Shown here: piece by piece, positions 61,311 through 64,000 of the stretch
How the letters are laid out: each line of letters opens with the position of its first letter
Numbering within the stretch: position 1 is the stretch's first letter
Source: Pseudomonadota bacterium
GTDB taxonomy: Bacteria > Desulfobacterota > Syntrophorhabdia > Syntrophorhabdales > Syntrophorhabdaceae
NCBI GenBank assembly: GCA_026388275.1
Contig: JAPLKB010000016.1
Location: forward strand, 1-64,000
DNA length: 64,000 nt
Direction of reading: 5' to 3'
The notes under the pieces: model-generated
The model's input: the letters and a program-made list of their open reading frames with translations, nothing else
Told to the model about the DNA's origin: nothing
Database searches by the model: none
Position numbers and translations under genes: made by a program

Positions 61311-63682
61311 ATATCGAGGTTTTTGACATTCATGGCATTTTGTTCAATAAACGCCCTTCTTGTTTCGATGTTGTTACCCATAAGCACTGTGAACATTTGG
61401 TCTGCTTCTATGGCATCTTCTATTGTGACTCTCAAGAGGCTTCTTCTCAAGGGGTCCATCGTGGTTTCCCAAAGCTGCTCGGGGTTCATTTCACCCAAAC
61501 CTTTATATCTCTGTATGGTTATGCCTTCTTTTCCTTTTTCATTAATGAATCTTAGAAATTCTTCTGCACTTGCAATCGTTTCCTCTTTTCCACTGCTTAC
61601 AACTTTAACCTTCTTTTCATAGAAGTCATGTACTGTCGTATATTTTTCCAGGGTTTCAACATAATCAGCCTGGTTGCATATCTCATAATCTATTGTGTTG
61701 CCCTCTCCTTTCTGGTCATTTCGTTCTATATTTATTGTAAACAGGTTATGTTCTCTGTCCCTTGCTATCTCAGTGCTGTATCCGTAACCATCCAGATATT
61801 CCTTGAATTTATACAGCTTTTCCCCTCCTTCAAAATCCTCCCTGTTACGGATCTGTGCCCTGAGGAGGCTTATAATAACCTTCTTTCTCTTGCCAAGCCT
61901 TTTCATGTCCCTCAGATAATATTCTATACTCCTCACTTTTTCGACGCTCTGCATAAATTCGTCTTTACCGATCTCTATATCACCAATATAACAAACTGTT
62001 TTTTCTATTCCCCTTTGTGTTACAAACTTTTCAAACTCATCCTCGTCTTTTATATACAGTTCTTTTCCGCCATGTTTTATCTTATAAAGAGGCGGTTGTG
62101 CAATATACATATACCCGTTTGCTATCAGGTCCGGCATCTTTCTGTAAAACAGGGTGAGAAGTAGCGTCCTTATGTGTGCGCCGTCAACATCTGCATCTGT
62201 CATGATGATAATCTTTTTATATCTCAGCCTGTCGATGCCGTTCAGATTGGTGCCCAGGGCAAGGTAGACGTTCCTTACCTCCTGATTTGAAAGTACCTTT
62301 TCCGGCCTTGATTTTTCAACATTTAAAATTTTTCCTTTTAAGGGAAGTATTGCCTGTATTTTTCTGTCTCTTCCCTGTTTTGCAGAACCTCCAGCGGAAT
62401 CGCCCTCAACAATAAACAGTTCACACAGGTCCGGGTTGGTTTCCTGACAATCAGCAAGCTTTCCCGGTAAAATACCGCTTTCTATTAAACTCTTGCTCTT
62501 TATAAGATCCTTAGCCTTTCTTGCTGCTTCCCGTGCTCTTTTTGTTTCTATTACTTTACTTACAATAATCTTTGCAATGTTTTGATTTAATTCGAAATAT
62601 TCAGCAAGTTTTTCATTTAAAACAGATTCTACTAAACCTTTTATTTCGCTATTTCCAAGTTTTGCCTTTGTTTGTCCTTCAAATTGAGGGTTTTGAATTT
62701 TTGTATTAATAACCGCAACAAGTCCCTCTTTTACATCGTCTCCCGATATCGGTTCTTTTGTTTTTTGTGAGCTATTCGTTTGAATGAAATTATTGATACA
62801 CCTTGTCAGGGCGCTCCTGAAGCCTGCTACGTGCGTACCGCCCTCCTGGGTGTTTACATTATTTACAAAACTATATACATTTTCATTATATCCTTCATTA
62901 TACTGAATGCCAACTTCTAATGAATCAAGCAGATTTTTCGAGCTTGCTATAAAAATTGGTTCGTCGAACAGAACATTTTTATTGCTGTTTAAAAATTTTA
63001 CGAATGCTTTTATGCCGCCTTCGTGTTTAAACTCCTGTCGTTTCCCTTTTCTTTCATCCATAAGAATTATGTATATACCGTTGTTAAGAAATGATATTTC
63101 CCTCATCCTGTGTGCCAGTGTTTCATTGCTGAATTCTATGGATTCGAATATTTCTTTATCTGGTTTAAACCATATCTTCGTCCCTGTTTTTTCCGTATCA
63201 CCTATTATTTTCAACTCTGTTTTTTTATTTCCGCCTTCATACCTCTGAGAAAATACACTGCCGCCCCTTCTTACCTCAACTTCGAGAAACTCCGAGAGAG
63301 CATTTACAACAGACAAACCCACCCCATGCAACCCTGCAGAATATTTATATGAATCTTTATCAAATTTTCCGCCTGCATGCAGTTTTGTAAGTACAACTTC
63401 CAATGCGGGCATGTTTTCTTCTTCATGCATCTCTGTGGGTATTCCCCTTCCGTTATCCTCACATGTAACGCTGTTATCCCTGTGTATCGTAATGGTTATT
63501 CTGTTGCAGAATCCCTCCAGTGCCTCATCAATACTATTATCAACAATTTCATACACAAGGTGGTGGAGTCCTTCAAACCCGGTATTTCCTATATACATAG
63601 ACGGCACTTTTCTAACAGCATCAAGCCCGCCCAGTATTTTTATGCTTCCTGCTCCATACTCCCTTATTTCATTTTCACTCAT
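61307..63682 (-). CDS. gyrB: DNA gyrase subunit B
   Basis: A 791-residue type IIA topoisomerase subunit: GHKL ATPase (VDNSIDEALEGFCNRI, then DNGRGIPTE and the K loop GGKFDKDSYKYSAGLHGVG), a transducer domain, and a TOPRIM domain with EGDSAGGSAKQGRDR and DADVDGAHIRTLLLTLFYR. It ends near KNLDI. GyrB rather than ParE is favoured by its position next to dnaN and by its insertions. It lies 4 bp after dnaN. Confidence 0.96.
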   Translation of the reverse strand: MSENEIREYGAGSIKILGGLDAVRKVPSMYIGNTGFEGLHHLVYEIVDNSIDEALEGFCNRITITIHRDNSVTCEDNGRGIPTEMHEEENMPALEVVLTKLHAGGKFDKDSYKYSAGLHGVGLSVVNALSEFLEVEVRRGGSVFSQRYEGGNKKTELKIIGDTEKTGTKIWFKPDKEIFESIEFSNETLAHRMREISFLNNGIYIILMDERKGKRQEFKHEGGIKAFVKFLNSNKNVLFDEPIFIASSKNLLDSLEVGIQYNEGYNENVYSFVNNVNTQEGGTHVAGFRSALTRCINNFIQTNSSQKTKEPISGDDVKEGLVAVINTKIQNPQFEGQTKAKLGNSEIKGLVESVLNEKLAEYFELNQNIAKIIVSKVIETKRAREAARKAKDLIKSKSLIESGILPGKLADCQETNPDLCELFIVEGDSAGGSAKQGRDRKIQAILPLKGKILNVEKSRPEKVLSNQEVRNVYLALGTNLNGIDRLRYKKIIIMTDADVDGAHIRTLLLTLFYRKMPDLIANGYMYIAQPPLYKIKHGGKELYIKDEDEFEKFVTQRGIEKTVCYIGDIEIGKDEFMQSVEKVRSIEYYLRDMKRLGKRKKVIISLLRAQIRNREDFEGGEKLYKFKEYLDGYGYSTEIARDREHNLFTINIERNDQKGEGNTIDYEICNQADYVETLEKYTTVHDFYEKKVKVVSSGKEETIASAEEFLRFINEKGKEGITIQRYKGLGEMNPEQLWETTMDPLRRSLLRVTIEDAIEADQMFTVLMGNNIETRRAFIEQNAMNVKNLDI

Positions 63683-63686
63683 TCCG

Positions 63687-64000
63687 CTATATCCTTATTG
63701 GCATTATAATATTTCTGTGATCTGTTCCTTCTTCTCCCTCAAAGAGTACTGCACCATACGACTCGGGTGTTTTTATAATAATTTTATTCCCTTGCACGTG
63801 CGATACCACATCCATTATAAACTTCACATTAAAGTTCATATTTACTTCTTCACCTTCATAATTTATGTCTATAACTTCTTTCGCCCTTCCAACATCCGAT
63901 TCTGCTTCAATTTCCATCCTGTTTTTCAAAAAGCTTATCTTAACTGGTTCTGATCTCCCGATTATTGCTGAAACCTTTTTTATACCTTTATAAAAGGTTT
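63687..64000 (-). CDS. dnaN: DNA polymerase III beta subunit, 3' part (runs off window)
   Basis: The frame is open from the window edge and ends with NMNFNVKFIMDVVSHVQGNK, then AVLFEGEEG and NIIMPIRI, the C-terminal strands of the sliding clamp (family pattern P..F..........MP.R). The part upstream of the ATG at 63929 (SEPVKISFLKNR) continues in frame, so the gene extends beyond 64000. dnaN followed by gyrB is typical of the origin region; recF is not between them. Confidence 0.9.
   Translation of the reverse strand, partial: TFYKGIKKVSAIIGRSEPVKISFLKNRMEIEAESDVGRAKEVIDINYEGEEVNMNFNVKFIMDVVSHVQGNKIIIKTPESYGAVLFEGEEGTDHRNIIMPIRI

Noticed and set aside
1-64000. CRISPR arrays
   Set aside because: The repeats seen are dispersed hairpin or terminal-inverted-repeat elements. 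No regularly spaced direct repeats of 25-40 bp and no cas genes are present.

Overview
The window is a chromosomal segment of about 45% GC, judged by eye. It probably comes from a strictly anaerobic Gram-negative bacterium of the deltaproteobacterial type, perhaps a syntrophic degrader of organic or aromatic acids. The reasons are an outer-membrane phospholipase A, a sigma-54 NtrC-type regulator next to a branched-chain-type ABC transporter and an acyl-CoA ligase, CoA-transferase and enoyl-CoA hydratase genes, the selenium/sulfur-linked genes yedF and DUF3343, and a relic of a double-cubane-cluster reductase. The taxonomic call is inference; no rRNA gene is present.

Layout. 1-1040 is a scar of mobile DNA (start of an IS3 orfA, an IS110 fragment, a decayed tyrosine recombinase) ending at tRNA-Ala(CGC). 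1.1-5.7 kb on the minus strand holds galT, glgA, a GAF histidine kinase and a receiver protein. 5.7-11 kb on the plus strand holds a rhomboid protease, a radical SAM protein, tRNA-Leu(TAG), mtgA and an ABC-F ATPase. 11-13.5 kb on the minus strand holds a DJ-1/PfpI protein, DUF3343, yedF, a broken TusA-like gene and a broken reductase start behind an attenuator-like leader. 13.5-21 kb is rich in small repeats between a sodium:solute symporter, an MFS carrier, a methyltransferase and an unusual J-like/HEAGH membrane protein. 21-31 kb holds MFS, SDR, a Lon-like protease, a PPOX-fold protein, a NYN/PIN protein, CoA-transferase, enoyl-CoA hydratase and pldA.

31.8-42.4 kb is a coherent regulatory and metabolic block. 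A PAS kinase and its NtrC-type regulator precede a recognisable -24/-12 promoter, followed by the substrate-binding protein, two permeases, two ATPases and an acyl-CoA ligase. The block ends in a partial duplicate of the kinase/regulator junction that leaves a free-standing receiver domain. The simplest reading is uptake of an organic acid and its activation to a CoA thioester under two-component, sigma-54 control.

42.5-49.1 kb is an accessory stretch: Rieske protein, metallophosphoesterase, a ParE-type toxin-antitoxin pair, a truncated DUF2971 protein, a frameshifted HhH-like protein and a NucS-like nuclease with a small partner gene. From 50 kb to the end is a long minus-strand housekeeping run. 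In order of transcription it is dnaN (partial), gyrB, coaE, rho, rpmE, prfA, prmC, murA, hisD, hisG, hisB, hisH, an MFS carrier and der. dnaN-gyrB suggests that the replication origin lies just beyond the right edge.

The intergenic DNA is unusually rich in non-autonomous repeats. At least four families are visible: elements with terminal inverted repeats, elements of serial hairpins whose stems vary while pairing is kept, C/G-rich hairpin elements, and REP/RAYT-like tails. Several have altered genes: a 74-bp duplication at the end of the J-like gene, an insertion inside the transporter operon, and an apparent truncation of the DUF2971 gene.
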